Source: Pseudomonas khavaziana (GTDB lineage Bacteria; Pseudomonadota; Gammaproteobacteria; Pseudomonadales; Pseudomonadaceae). From it: DNA of 64,000 nt. This document shows positions 8,467 through 16,804 of the stretch, piece after piece; position 1 is the stretch's first letter; the number at the start of each line of letters is the position of its first letter. The DNA is taken from positions 620,001 to 684,000 of the forward strand of contig NZ_JAHSTT010000002.1 in NCBI RefSeq assembly GCF_019145205.1, written 5' to 3'. A program made the translations under genes and the position numbers. A model generated the notes under the pieces. It ran no database searches, was not told the origin of the DNA, and saw only the letters and a program-made list of their open reading frames with translations.

Positions 8467-9237
8467 ATGACAAGCAATGTAATCAGCCTGGTATCCATCG
8501 GCGCCCACCCCACTTCGGGGCGTCCGCGCCGTGCGGAGCAGGATGCGCGTGCCGTCGAGCTGGGTCTGCAAATGGCTGGGGATAAGTTGCAGGTGCTGCA
8601 CGCCGGCAACATCGCTGAACCGATCCTGCGCAGCTACCTGGGCATGGGCCTGCCGCAACTGCAGGTACTGGAGCAACCGCCAGGCTCCGATGCCTTGCCG
8701 GTACTCTGTGAGTATCTGCGCGATGCCGGTGCCCAAGTGGTACTCACCGGCAGCCAGGCCGAAACCGGTGAAGGCTCGGGCATGCTGCCGTTCCTGTTGG
8801 CCGAACAATTGGGCTGGCCGCTGATTGTAGGGTTGGCCCAGGTGGAATCCATCGAGGCTGGCGTGGCGCATGTGCTGCAAGCGTTGCCCCGTGGCCAGCG
8901 GCGGCGCCTGAAGGTGCGCCTGCCGTTTCTCGCGACGGTGGATAACGCAGCGCCCAAGCCCCGCCAGAGCGCCTATGGCCCGGCTCAACGCGGGGAGCTG
9001 GCGGCCCATGAAGTCGAGATCGAGCAGGATGAGTTATTCACAGGGGCGCAACTGCAACCAGCCAAGCCGCGACCCAAGCGCCTCAAGGTGATCAAGGCCA
9101 AGAGTGGCGCCGACCGTATGAAAGCGGCGACGGCCAAGGCCAGCGGAGGCGGTGGACGAGTGCTCAAGGGCGTCAGCAATGAAGAGGGCGCCCAGGCGAT
9201 TCTCCAATTACTGCTTGAGGAGGGCGTGGTTCGCTGA
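8467..9237 (+). CDS. etfB: Electron transfer flavoprotein beta subunit, betaine-locus copy
   Basis: 256-residue ETF beta, forming a heterodimer with the alpha subunit upstream (PA5401 type). It shows the AMP/FAD-binding fold of the family, including VVLTGSQAETGEGSGMLPFL and GWPLIVGLAQVE. ATG codons occur at 8461 and 8467; 8467 is chosen because AGGGA (8455-8459) is then 7 bases away, against 1 base for the other. The C-terminal part is lysine-rich. It is the last gene of the dgc operon. Confidence 0.88.
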   Translation: MTSNVISLVSIGAHPTSGRPRRAEQDARAVELGLQMAGDKLQVLHAGNIAEPILRSYLGMGLPQLQVLEQPPGSDALPVLCEYLRDAGAQVVLTGSQAETGEGSGMLPFLLAEQLGWPLIVGLAQVESIEAGVAHVLQALPRGQRRRLKVRLPFLATVDNAAPKPRQSAYGPAQRGELAAHEVEIEQDELFTGAQLQPAKPRPKRLKVIKAKSGADRMKAATAKASGGGGRVLKGVSNEEGAQAILQLLLEEGVVR

Positions 9238-9280
9238 GCAGTGGGGGGAACGCAGGTGCCGCATTCAAGTGATACAGGGC

Positions 9281-9307
9281 AAAAAACGCCGCACGGTCTG
9301 TGCGGCG
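9281..9307 (-). terminator. Intrinsic terminator of gbpA
   Basis: CGCCGCAC (9287-9294) pairs perfectly with GTGCGGCG (9300-9307) around a 5-base loop. On the minus strand this stem is followed by TTTTTT (9286-9281). It lies 24 bases after the gbpA stop and also stands between two convergent genes. Confidence 0.85.
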
Positions 9308-9330
9308 TAGTGAGGCGGGGATACGTGGTC

Positions 9331-10842
9331 TTATTGCTCGTCCCACGCCTCTTGCCAGGCCAGGCCCTTGCCGGGCTCGTAATATTGTGGCGACCCTGAG
9401 CACCACGCGGCGTATTTGCACTTATAGTTTTTACCCTGATGGGAGTAGGTTTTGCCCGCTTCGTGTAGACCTCCCGGCACATAGGCCGGGTACTGTCCAG
9501 GGTCTGCGGGGAGAACGGTAAAGCCAAATTCAGCCGTGTCGGTTTTGCCATTTTCCTGGTCTTTAACCGTCAGCCTTGCCTTGAGCGGTGTCGGTTCGGA
9601 AACCGTTTGGGCTTGGCCACTGACTGTCGCAGCGTCTTCTGCGCCAGTCATGCCCGGAACTGCCCACTCATAACGCACAGGGCCGTTGGCGCCAGTCGAT
9701 TGCGTACCGCTGAACGTAAAGGCCTGCCCCGATTTCAGGGATGTCGGGCCGTTGATGCGTGCCACCGGTGGCGCCGGATCCACCGGGCCTGGATCTTGCC
9801 CGGCAATAATCGACATCGCCTGGCTGTAATCTTTTACCGTGGCAAACGTCGCGTTGATCAGCGGGTTTTGCTGGTTGAACACGATATCCTGGCCATTCCG
9901 CTCGCCAATTCTGGCAATGGCGGGATCGATTTTATCGGCTATTTCTTTGCCCCATTTGCCGGGCGCCAAATTAGCCGTGGTGATCTTATGGGTGATATCC
10001 ACCAGCTCCTTTCTCTCACCCTTGTTATCAAAGATGCGGAAGTGTACGGAGTCGCCTGGCTTCAGGGTCTGCATCTCTGCGGCGATAAATGTGCCGATAT
10101 TGTGAAATTGCTCGGGTATGCTTCCTCCCTGGAAACTCACATCCGCACACGAAATAAAAAACTCTCCATTCGGGTCATTCCTTACCCAAATACCGACGAT
10201 CAGGCCGTTACCCGATAGGCCCGTTGGAATCGTTCTGGCAATTTCGAAGAAACCTGCTGCCCCCGCTATTCTGGGTGGCGTCTGCCAGTCTGTCCTGGCG
10301 ACAGTGAACGTCTCGACCTGGCCCAACTGCACCAGATCGCTCCATTTCAGTGTGTCAGTGGCCGTATTGAAGCCGACCCTGCTGACAAACGCATAAAATT
10401 TGCTGGGCACGTGGGGAGCCGTACCGATCAGACGCATGGTCAATGAATGTCCGGGTACGACATCCGTCTTGGTCCAGTAGGGCGTAGGTTGGTCCAGGCT
10501 GGCTTTTCTAGGGTCATTTGCAGAACAGATCAGCCCATCTTTGATTACGGCCTTGATTTGATCCAGCGAGGGGTTGTTGATGCCAGGAATATGAGCGACT
10601 TCATTCCATTGTTGGGCTGCAAATACTTTTTCGGCGGGGGTGTTAAATATCCTGGCGGATTCTCGGCAACCCCTGTCGACGATGGCAGAGCCATCCTCGG
10701 ATTGCCAGTAGCCCCCGGTTGCCTGGCAGTTCACTGCGCGTGACGGCGGAATGTCCAGCGAACCATGTGCCCACCCTACAAGCGGTAGCAGACACATCAC
10801 CGCCAGCGCCCCTGTACCAATTTTTTTCGTGAATATATTCAT
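9331..10842 (-). CDS. gbpA: GbpA-like AA10 lytic polysaccharide monooxygenase with chitin-binding module
   Basis: 503-residue secreted protein. A signal peptide (1-25) ends WA before His26, so the mature protein would start HGSLDIPPSR, as every AA10 copper monooxygenase requires. His144 in LIGTAPHVPSKF is the likely second histidine of the copper brace. The AA10 domain covers about 26-215. A middle region follows, then a PKD/Ig-like domain (about 355-440, PPVARINGPTSLKSGQAFTF) and a C-terminal CBM5/12-like module with aromatic residues (YPAYVPGG, YKCKYAAWCSG, WQEAWDEQ). AAGGA precedes the ATG by 8 bases. Expected to bind and oxidatively cleave chitin. It interrupts the betaine gene set. Confidence 0.9.
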   Translation of the reverse strand: MNIFTKKIGTGALAVMCLLPLVGWAHGSLDIPPSRAVNCQATGGYWQSEDGSAIVDRGCRESARIFNTPAEKVFAAQQWNEVAHIPGINNPSLDQIKAVIKDGLICSANDPRKASLDQPTPYWTKTDVVPGHSLTMRLIGTAPHVPSKFYAFVSRVGFNTATDTLKWSDLVQLGQVETFTVARTDWQTPPRIAGAAGFFEIARTIPTGLSGNGLIVGIWVRNDPNGEFFISCADVSFQGGSIPEQFHNIGTFIAAEMQTLKPGDSVHFRIFDNKGERKELVDITHKITTANLAPGKWGKEIADKIDPAIARIGERNGQDIVFNQQNPLINATFATVKDYSQAMSIIAGQDPGPVDPAPPVARINGPTSLKSGQAFTFSGTQSTGANGPVRYEWAVPGMTGAEDAATVSGQAQTVSEPTPLKARLTVKDQENGKTDTAEFGFTVLPADPGQYPAYVPGGLHEAGKTYSHQGKNYKCKYAAWCSGSPQYYEPGKGLAWQEAWDEQ

Positions 10843-11021
10843 GCGCGTATTCCTTCAATTCAGATAGTCAGTTCCGAACTGCTGGAACGATTCGATGTGT
10901 GCATAAGGTGCTGGGTCATTGCGCCCGCACGGACAGTCATTTCATCGGTTCGATGGGCTGCACACTGATGAGTGTAGATGAGCGGCGAAACAGGGGCGGT
11001 GGTAAAGCGTCTGGCTGACTA

Positions 11022-11430
11022 AGTGTTACCCACAAACACTGTGAGCCTGGCTGTGGATAAGATGTTTGCTATTGGCTACAGCCCTTATGAGACAGGGGGT
11101 TAGTGGCTTTGGTCGAAATTTGATCAAGGTCGCGTATTTGCCCTCTGAACATGTTGGATAGCTAGATTTATGCGAATCTGGCGTGCTTTTCCACAGCATT
11201 GCCAAAGTTGCCCCCAAAGTCTGTTGGCGGTTCTGTGGATAAGGTGTTTGCGTACCGCTGAAAGCCACGTAGATTAAGGGTTTCAAAGAGTTGATCAATA
11301 TATGATCAGATGCTGCCTAAACTCTTGAACTTGATTAAGTCACGGATTTTCCTGAGTTAATTTGGGTAGCACCGAGTACTTGCCCACAATAGCTGTGGGC
11401 GTCTCTGTGGATAAGTTGTTGGGCGAAGGC
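11022..11430 (+). repeat. Three degenerate direct repeats, each with TGTGGATAA
   Basis: Three units of about 175 bases share a core of the form TTGCCCACAA, then CTGTGRGC, then CTGTGGATAAG and TGTTTG. The TGTGGATAA sites are at 11052-11060, 11234-11242 and 11406-11414. Units 1 and 3 also share a distal GGTCGAA(A)TTTGA segment. TGTGGATAA is the complement of the strong DnaA box TTATCCACA. No replication gene is nearby, so an intergenic repeat family is the simpler reading. Confidence 0.65.
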
Positions 11431-11493
11431 TGGAGGCCCCTACCGCAGAGGGCTTGGCTATTGTTGGTCGAATTTTGAACGGCTGAGATTTTA

Positions 11494-11583
11494 ATGTAGG
11501 AGGGGGCTTGCCCCGATCGCAGTAGCTCAGCCAAATACGTCATTGGCTGGTGCGCCGCTATCGGGGTGTTGCCCCCTCCCACA
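11494..11583. repeat. REP inverted pair downstream of gbcA
   Basis: Left unit ATGTAGGAGGGGGCTTGCCC and right unit GTTGCCCCCTCCCACAG face each other around about 45 bases. It is a degenerate copy of the major REP family of this window. It ends 20 bases from the gbcA stop and could end or stabilise its transcript. Confidence 0.8.
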
Positions 11584-11603
11584 GTTGGTCTACGGCATGT
11601 CAG

Positions 11604-12899
11604 TTATTCGTGTGCAGCCACACCTTTGAGGTACGGAGCTGGAGCGGCGCCCAGGTTGTTCAACATGCGCTCGCTGTACCAATCCACAAAGTTCACCACG
11701 CCAAACTCATAGGTTTTGGAGTACGGGCCCGGCTGGTAAGCGGTGGAGTTGATGCCGCGTTGGTTCTCTTCGGCCAGGCGGCGGTCCTGGTCGTTGGTGG
11801 CGTCCCATACCTGGCGCATGCGCTCCACGTCGTAGTCCACGCCTTCCACGGCGTCCTTGTGCACGATCCACTTGGTGGTGACCATGGTTTCCTGGGCGCT
11901 GATCGGCCATACGGTGAACACAATGATGTGATCACCCATGCAGTGGTTCCAGGAGTGCGGCAGATGCAGGATACGCATCGAGCCCAGGTCCGGGTTCTTG
12001 ATACGGCCCATGAGCTTGGCGCAGCCCTGTTTGCCGTCCAGGGTCATGGACACGGTTCCCTTGAGCAGCGGCATGCGCACAATGCGGTTACGCAGGCCGA
12101 AGCTGGCGTGGGCGTAAGGAATCTTCTCCGCGTCCCAGGCGGCGGCGGAGGCAGCCACGTGGTCCTTGAAGGCCTGGTCGGCGCGTGGGTCGGTGACGTC
12201 GTCCCATTCCAGCAGGGTTTTGAGCAGTTCGGGGTGCGACGCGTTGCAGTGGTAGCACTCGCGGTTGTTTTCCAGCACCAGCTTCCAGTTGGCTTTTTCG
12301 AACAAGGTGGTCTGGATCGCCACCTTGGTGTTTTCCATGTCGTAGGGTTCCATGTAGTGATTCAGGGTCGACAGGAAGTCATCGATGGCCGGCGGGTTCT
12401 CGGCCAGGCTGATAAAGATGTAGCCGCCGGCAGTCTTCACGTTCACCGGCTTGAGGCCGTACTGCTTCATGTCGAAGTCTGCGCCCATCTCGGTGCCGGC
12501 GAACAGCAGGCGACCGTCCAGCTCGTAGGTCCACTGATGGTAGTGGCAGACCAGCTTGGCGACCTTGCCCTTGTCGCTGGTGCACAAGCGTGAGCCACGG
12601 TGGCGGCACACGTTGTGGAATGCATGCACCACGCCTTCGGCGCCACGGATCACGATGATCGGGTTCTTGCCCACTTGCAGGGTCAGGTAGTTGCCCTTGG
12701 CGGGGATTTCGCAGGTCATGCCGGCGATCAACCACTCTTTCTGGAAGATCTCCTGCATGTCGATATCAAACAGCCGCTCATCAGAGTAAAACGGCTGCGG
12801 CAGCGAATAGGTGCGCTCGCGCTCGTGCAGCATTTGCGCGGTGGCCTTGCGTGCGGGTTCCAGCGGATCGCCCAAGCTTAAGGTTGCGGTGACGTCCAT
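11604..12899 (-). CDS. gbcA: Glycine betaine demethylase, Rieske oxygenase subunit GbcA
   Basis: 431-residue Rieske-type ring-hydroxylating-oxygenase family protein that with GbcB removes one methyl group from glycine betaine, giving dimethylglycine and formaldehyde. Rieske [2Fe-2S] ligands are Cys98, His100, Cys118 and His121 (CRHRG and CHYHQW). The mononuclear-iron site includes NNRECYHCNASH. The ATG at 12899 is preferred because AGGA lies about 8 bases upstream; in-frame starts further up lack this. Divergent from gbcB across a 281-base gap, which in relatives carries the GbdR-activated promoters. Confidence 0.93.
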   Translation of the reverse strand: MDVTATLSLGDPLEPARKATAQMLHERERTYSLPQPFYSDERLFDIDMQEIFQKEWLIAGMTCEIPAKGNYLTLQVGKNPIIVIRGAEGVVHAFHNVCRHRGSRLCTSDKGKVAKLVCHYHQWTYELDGRLLFAGTEMGADFDMKQYGLKPVNVKTAGGYIFISLAENPPAIDDFLSTLNHYMEPYDMENTKVAIQTTLFEKANWKLVLENNRECYHCNASHPELLKTLLEWDDVTDPRADQAFKDHVAASAAAWDAEKIPYAHASFGLRNRIVRMPLLKGTVSMTLDGKQGCAKLMGRIKNPDLGSMRILHLPHSWNHCMGDHIIVFTVWPISAQETMVTTKWIVHKDAVEGVDYDVERMRQVWDATNDQDRRLAEENQRGINSTAYQPGPYSKTYEFGVVNFVDWYSERMLNNLGAAPAPYLKGVAAHE

Positions 12900-13180
12900 C
12901 GTATGTGTCCTCGTGGCCATTCTGTGTGGCCGGGATAAGTGGCTACGGTTGTTGCGTTGCAAGGCGTAAAGAAAGCGTCTTTGTTGGGAGCGAGTGTGGG
13001 CCCGGCGTTGCGTCGAACCTTATCCATGGGCGACATGGCCCAATCTGATCCCGACGCGCAACCCCCGGTAGTTGGGGGCTGGTCGCCGTAAGTATGTGAA
13101 TGTCGCAGATAGGTAAATGGGTGGCTCCGGCGTTACGCAGAATCGCCACCATAAGGCCGACGTCGGCGGTGGAGAACAAC
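12900..13180. promoter_or_regulatory. Divergent gbcA-gbcB promoter region
   Basis: The 281 bases between the two betaine demethylase genes must carry both promoters. In P. aeruginosa the AraC-type regulator GbdR activates this set. I could not place a GbdR site or -35/-10 boxes with confidence. A short CCCCC...GGGGG hairpin lies around 13062-13078. No gbdR gene is in the window. Confidence 0.55.
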
Positions 13181-14281
13181 ATGTCTAGCAATTTCCTGAA
13201 TCCGGTAACCACCCAGACCTGGGCCAATGGTCGACACATCGTCCGTTGCGTCAAAGTCATCCAGGAAACCTGGGACGTGCGCACCTTCTGCTTCATGGCT
13301 GACCAGCCGATCCTGTTCTTTTTCAAGCCCGGGCAATTCGTGACCCTGGAGCTGGAAATCGAAGGCCAGCCGATCATGCGCTCGTACACGATTTCCAGTT
13401 CGCCCTCGGTGCCCTACAGCTTTTCGGTGACCATTAAGCGCGTACCGGGCGGCAAGGTCTCCAACTGGCTGCACGACACGCTGCATGAAGGGCAGGAGCT
13501 GGCGGTGCACGGCCCGGTGGGGCTGTTCAATGCCATCGACTTTCCCAGCCCGAAAGTGCTGTACCTCAGCGGCGGCGTCGGTATCACCCCAGTCATGTCC
13601 ATGGCTCGTTGGTTCTACGACACCAACGCGAATGTCGACATGACCTTTGTTCACAGCGCCCGCTCGCCCAAGGACATCATCTACCACCGCGAACTGGAGC
13701 ACATGGCGTCGCGGATCGACAACTTCAGCCTGCACCTGATCTGCGAGAAGCATGGATTGGGCGAACCGTGGGCCGGTTATCGTGGTTACCTGAACCACAA
13801 GATGCTGGAACTGATGGTGCCGGATTTCCTCGAGCGCGAAGTGTTCTGTTGCGGCCCGACGCCCTACATGAGCGCGGTGAAGCGCCTGCTCGAAGCCGCT
13901 GGTTTCGATATGGCGCGCTATCACGAAGAGTCCTTTGGCGCGACACCACCGGAGGCGCGGGCTGATGCGGTGGAACAGGCCGAACAAGCGGCGGATGCGC
14001 CGGAGATAGATTTGGCGGACCTGCACCAAGTGGAGTTCATTGCCTCCGGCAAGAGCATCCGTGTGGCACCAGGCGAAACGGTGCACGCCGCGGCCGCCAA
14101 GCTCGGCCTGCTGATCCCCAAAGCCTGTGGCATGGGTATCTGTGGGACATGCAAGGTGATGAAGCTGGGCGGCGAGGTGGAGATGGAGCACAACGGCGGG
14201 ATCACCGAGGAGGACGAGGCCGAAGGCTACATCCTGTCGTGCTGCAGTGTGCCGAAGGGGGATGTGCGGATTGAGTTTTGA
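13181..14281 (+). CDS. gbcB: Glycine betaine demethylase, reductase subunit GbcB
   Basis: 366-residue ferredoxin-NADP reductase-type protein that feeds electrons to GbcA. The FAD site shows RSYTISSSP (about 67-75), the NAD-binding domain GGVGITPVMSMARWF and later CCGPTPYM, and the C terminus is a plant-type [2Fe-2S] ferredoxin with CGMGICGTCK and a final LSCCSVPKGDV. The ATG at 13181 has GGAG 8 bases upstream and gives the family's usual start MSSNFLNP. The stop lies only 4 bases from the stop of the convergent amidase gene. Confidence 0.92.
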   Translation: MSSNFLNPVTTQTWANGRHIVRCVKVIQETWDVRTFCFMADQPILFFFKPGQFVTLELEIEGQPIMRSYTISSSPSVPYSFSVTIKRVPGGKVSNWLHDTLHEGQELAVHGPVGLFNAIDFPSPKVLYLSGGVGITPVMSMARWFYDTNANVDMTFVHSARSPKDIIYHRELEHMASRIDNFSLHLICEKHGLGEPWAGYRGYLNHKMLELMVPDFLEREVFCCGPTPYMSAVKRLLEAAGFDMARYHEESFGATPPEARADAVEQAEQAADAPEIDLADLHQVEFIASGKSIRVAPGETVHAAAAKLGLLIPKACGMGICGTCKVMKLGGEVEMEHNGGITEEDEAEGYILSCCSVPKGDVRIEF

Positions 14282-14285
14282 GAGG

Positions 14286-15095
14286 TCAGTACAAGCCCGG
14301 TCGGCGATCCTGGTGAACGTGGTTATGCTCGCTGATGAACTTGTCTCTGGCCTCGGCCAGAGGCAGTTGAGCGACTAGCCGCTGTTCCCTCTGATGGGAG
14401 ACTGCGCCGGCCAACGGGTAACCGTTGGCATCGACAATGGTCGAGCCGCCCACCCAGTTTATACCGCGCTCCTCGCCGTAGCGGTCACAGGCGGCAATGA
14501 ACATGCGATTGGCCGCAGCATTGGCCTGGACGCGAACAATCTCCCCCGGCCGCTCGTCGGCCGGGCGTGGACCGTCCGGCCAGTTCACCGGGGCGCACAG
14601 CAGGTCGGCGCCGGCCAAGGCGGCCAGGCGCACCCACTCAGGCAGTTCCAGGTCGTAGCAGACCATCGCGGCGACCCGGCCGATCTTGGTTTCGACGACC
14701 GGCGGTGGTTCGGTGCCGGGCGTGAAGATCAGCTTTTCCCGGTTCCATAAGTGGGCTTTGCGATACACCGTCAGCCGGCCTGCGGGTTGGATCAACGCGA
14801 GGCTATTGGCGACCCGTCCAGCACTCAGGCGCTCACAGAAGCCGGCGACGATGATGATATCCAGTTCACTGGCCAAGGCCCGCCATAGGCTCAGGGTCGG
14901 GCCGTCATCTGTCTCGGAAGCCGCATGGGCTTCCCCTCGGTTTTCGAAGGCGTAACCACTTTGCATCAGTTCGGGCAGGACGATGACCTGTGCCCCACTT
15001 GCGCCACGGATTGCGCTTTCGCTGAGCGCCCGGTTGTAATCAAGATCGCCAATACGGGGGGCCAGTTGATGGCAAACGACCGTTATCGATGTCAT
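14286..15095 (-). CDS. Nitrilase-superfamily amidase (C-N hydrolase)
   Basis: 269-residue carbon-nitrogen hydrolase. The Glu-Lys-Cys triad is complete: Glu42 in VLPELMQSG, Lys112 in YRKAHLW and Cys145 in MVCYDLELPEW. Length and motifs fit the small amidase branch of the family, such as the 5-aminovaleramidase DavA. Its start overlaps the stop of the NCS1 permease gene (ATGA), and the amino-acid 2-monooxygenase gene lies just beyond that permease, divergently. The likely job is hydrolysis of the amide made by that monooxygenase. The substrate is not known. Confidence 0.88.
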   Translation of the reverse strand: MTSITVVCHQLAPRIGDLDYNRALSESAIRGASGAQVIVLPELMQSGYAFENRGEAHAASETDDGPTLSLWRALASELDIIIVAGFCERLSAGRVANSLALIQPAGRLTVYRKAHLWNREKLIFTPGTEPPPVVETKIGRVAAMVCYDLELPEWVRLAALAGADLLCAPVNWPDGPRPADERPGEIVRVQANAAANRMFIAACDRYGEERGINWVGGSTIVDANGYPLAGAVSHQREQRLVAQLPLAEARDKFISEHNHVHQDRRPGLY

Positions 15096-16537
15096 GACTC
15101 CTCTCCTTCCAACAGCCGTTCACTGGCCTCCACGGCGCGGGCTTCACGGGCGTGATCGAGGCGTCGGGCCATGATGCAGTAAGTCGACGCCGAGACCACC
15201 AGGCCAACCACGAATGCAATGTCGGCACCGCCCAGCCATAGTGCGACCGGGCCTTGGTAAAAACCCAGGGACATGAACGGGACCATCGCCGCGATGCCGA
15301 AGAAATACGCGGTGAGGCCGGCGCTCGACCAGCGACCGTAGATGCCGCCAGGGTTGAACAGGTCGCTGATTGCGTAGCGTCCTTTGCGTACAGCATAGTA
15401 GTCCGCGAGATTTACCGCCGTCCAAGGCACCAGGAAATACAGCATCAAGAGGACGAAGTTATTGAAGCTGTGCAGGTAGCTCTCCGGGATGCTCAGGGCG
15501 ATCACGAAAATGACCGCGGCCACCAAGCTGATGCCGATGATTCGGCTCTTGAGGCGCGGCTTGATCGAGATGAAGCCGTCGATGGCACTGATGCCGGTGA
15601 GCATGGCGCCATAGCAGTTGACCGCCATGATGCCCACCAGCGCAGGCACCGCGATCAATACGGTAAAGGTGCCAAAGCCGGGTATCACTTGGTTGCCCAC
15701 GGCCTGCACGCTGGCGATAGCATCCGGAGAGGGCAGGGCCGACGCGAGGAAAGCCCCCAATGACATCAGCCACAGCGCTGAGCCGGCGGCGCCCAGGTAG
15801 GTCCAGGTGACAACGCTGCGCGTGGGCGTGGTGTGCGGCAGATAGCGCGAGTAATCCGACACGTACACGGCGTAGCTGATCTGGTAGCCCGCGGCGGCGG
15901 ACAGTTGAATCAAGAAGGCTGACCAGGAAAAGTGCGCGCCCACCACCGCCGAATCGGCTTGCAGGCTCATCAAGGCAGCCACCGTCAGTACGGTGAAAAC
16001 ACTGATCATCACGTAGGTCAGCCAGCGTTGTACGGTGTGCAGGAGGTCGTGGCCGACTACTGCAATGATCACTGCCAGGATAATCATCAAGGCGTACCAG
16101 GGGGCGCGCTCGCCGGGCAGCACGGTGTTGATCGCGTCTGTTGCGAGAATCACGTTGAAGACGTTGAAACCGATATAAACGAAGACCACTGCGATAAAGG
16201 GCACGATTGCCCCGCGCAAGCCGAATTGTGCCCGTGACTGGACCATTTGCGGCAAGCCCATGCGTGGGCCTTGATTGGCGTGGAAGGCCATGGCAAAGGT
16301 GCCCAGGCACACGCCGATGACAATCGCCAGGATCGCATACATCAGGCTCAGGCCCAGCGCCGCGCCGGTAAAGCCGGTGACCATGGTGGTCAGTACGAAG
16401 TTGCCTGTGAACCAGAACGGCGCTTGATGCCAAACCTTGCCGTGGCGTTCATGGCGCGGCACATAGTCAATGGAGCGGGTTTCAACTTTCAGCGTGCTGG
16501 AAGACGCAGCAGTTGATCGTTCTGGGGGCGTGTTCAT
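15092..16537 (-). CDS. NCS1-family permease (cytosine/purine permease type)
   Basis: 481-residue inner-membrane transporter with about 12 hydrophobic segments. The N-terminal block with WHQAPFWFTGNF and the signature MGLPQMVQSRAQFG are typical of nucleobase-cation symporter-1 proteins (cytosine, purine, hydantoin carriers). A GTG at 16546 is in frame, but the ATG at 16537 is preferred; neither has a clear Shine-Dalgarno site. It is the first gene of a two-gene operon with the amidase. Context suggests it imports an amino acid, amide or nitrogen heterocycle used by these enzymes. Confidence 0.85.
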   Translation of the reverse strand: MNTPPERSTAASSSTLKVETRSIDYVPRHERHGKVWHQAPFWFTGNFVLTTMVTGFTGAALGLSLMYAILAIVIGVCLGTFAMAFHANQGPRMGLPQMVQSRAQFGLRGAIVPFIAVVFVYIGFNVFNVILATDAINTVLPGERAPWYALMIILAVIIAVVGHDLLHTVQRWLTYVMISVFTVLTVAALMSLQADSAVVGAHFSWSAFLIQLSAAAGYQISYAVYVSDYSRYLPHTTPTRSVVTWTYLGAAGSALWLMSLGAFLASALPSPDAIASVQAVGNQVIPGFGTFTVLIAVPALVGIMAVNCYGAMLTGISAIDGFISIKPRLKSRIIGISLVAAVIFVIALSIPESYLHSFNNFVLLMLYFLVPWTAVNLADYYAVRKGRYAISDLFNPGGIYGRWSSAGLTAYFFGIAAMVPFMSLGFYQGPVALWLGGADIAFVVGLVVSASTYCIMARRLDHAREARAVEASERLLEGEES

Positions 16538-16804
16538 AGATATCACGGTCTGTTTTTATTGAGTGAGACCACGGAGAGTCTTGTAAGCAAAAGTACATTT
16601 GAATCGGCATTCGCAAATAATCACTTCAGGAATTTCTGAACTGATTGCGCAAGTCCAGTCTAAGCAAGGCTTGCCTTACGCACGTACCTTTTATTTCTAG
16701 TTGATATAGAGAGATTTCCTACAAGCGTCTACGCTGAAGATCGAACTCGTCGTAGTCGCCCTTTGCAGTGAAGATGTAGGCGGACGTCCTTTGACACACC
16801 AAGG
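16538..16804. promoter_or_regulatory. Divergent promoter region with two palindromes
   Basis: AT-rich spacer between the permease-amidase operon and the monooxygenase gene. It holds TTCAGGAATTTCTGAA (16625-16640), a 16-base inverted repeat with one mismatched pair, and GCAAGGCTTGC (16664-16674), a perfect 11-base palindrome. Both look like operators for a shared regulator, which is not encoded next door. Confidence 0.55.

Larger units (their letters stand above)
10843..11603. other. 761-base spacer between gbpA and gbcA without a convincing gene
   Basis: Short open frames here (up to 90 codons) lack ribosome sites and family features. The spacer holds three diverged direct repeats, each with a perfect DnaA-box sequence, one TGATCA palindrome (11292-11308) and a REP pair next to gbcA. 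It must also carry the gbpA promoter near 10850-10930; no clear -35/-10 was recognised. Confidence 0.7.

Noticed and set aside
11052..11414. DnaA boxes considered as a replication origin
   Set aside because: No dnaA, rpmH, dnaN or plasmid rep gene, no AT-rich unwinding region; neighbours are metabolic genes far from the known oriC gene order.
11026..11582. Short frames (80-90 codons) in the gbpA-gbcA spacer
   Set aside because: They run through the direct repeats or the REP pair and have no ribosome site or family match.
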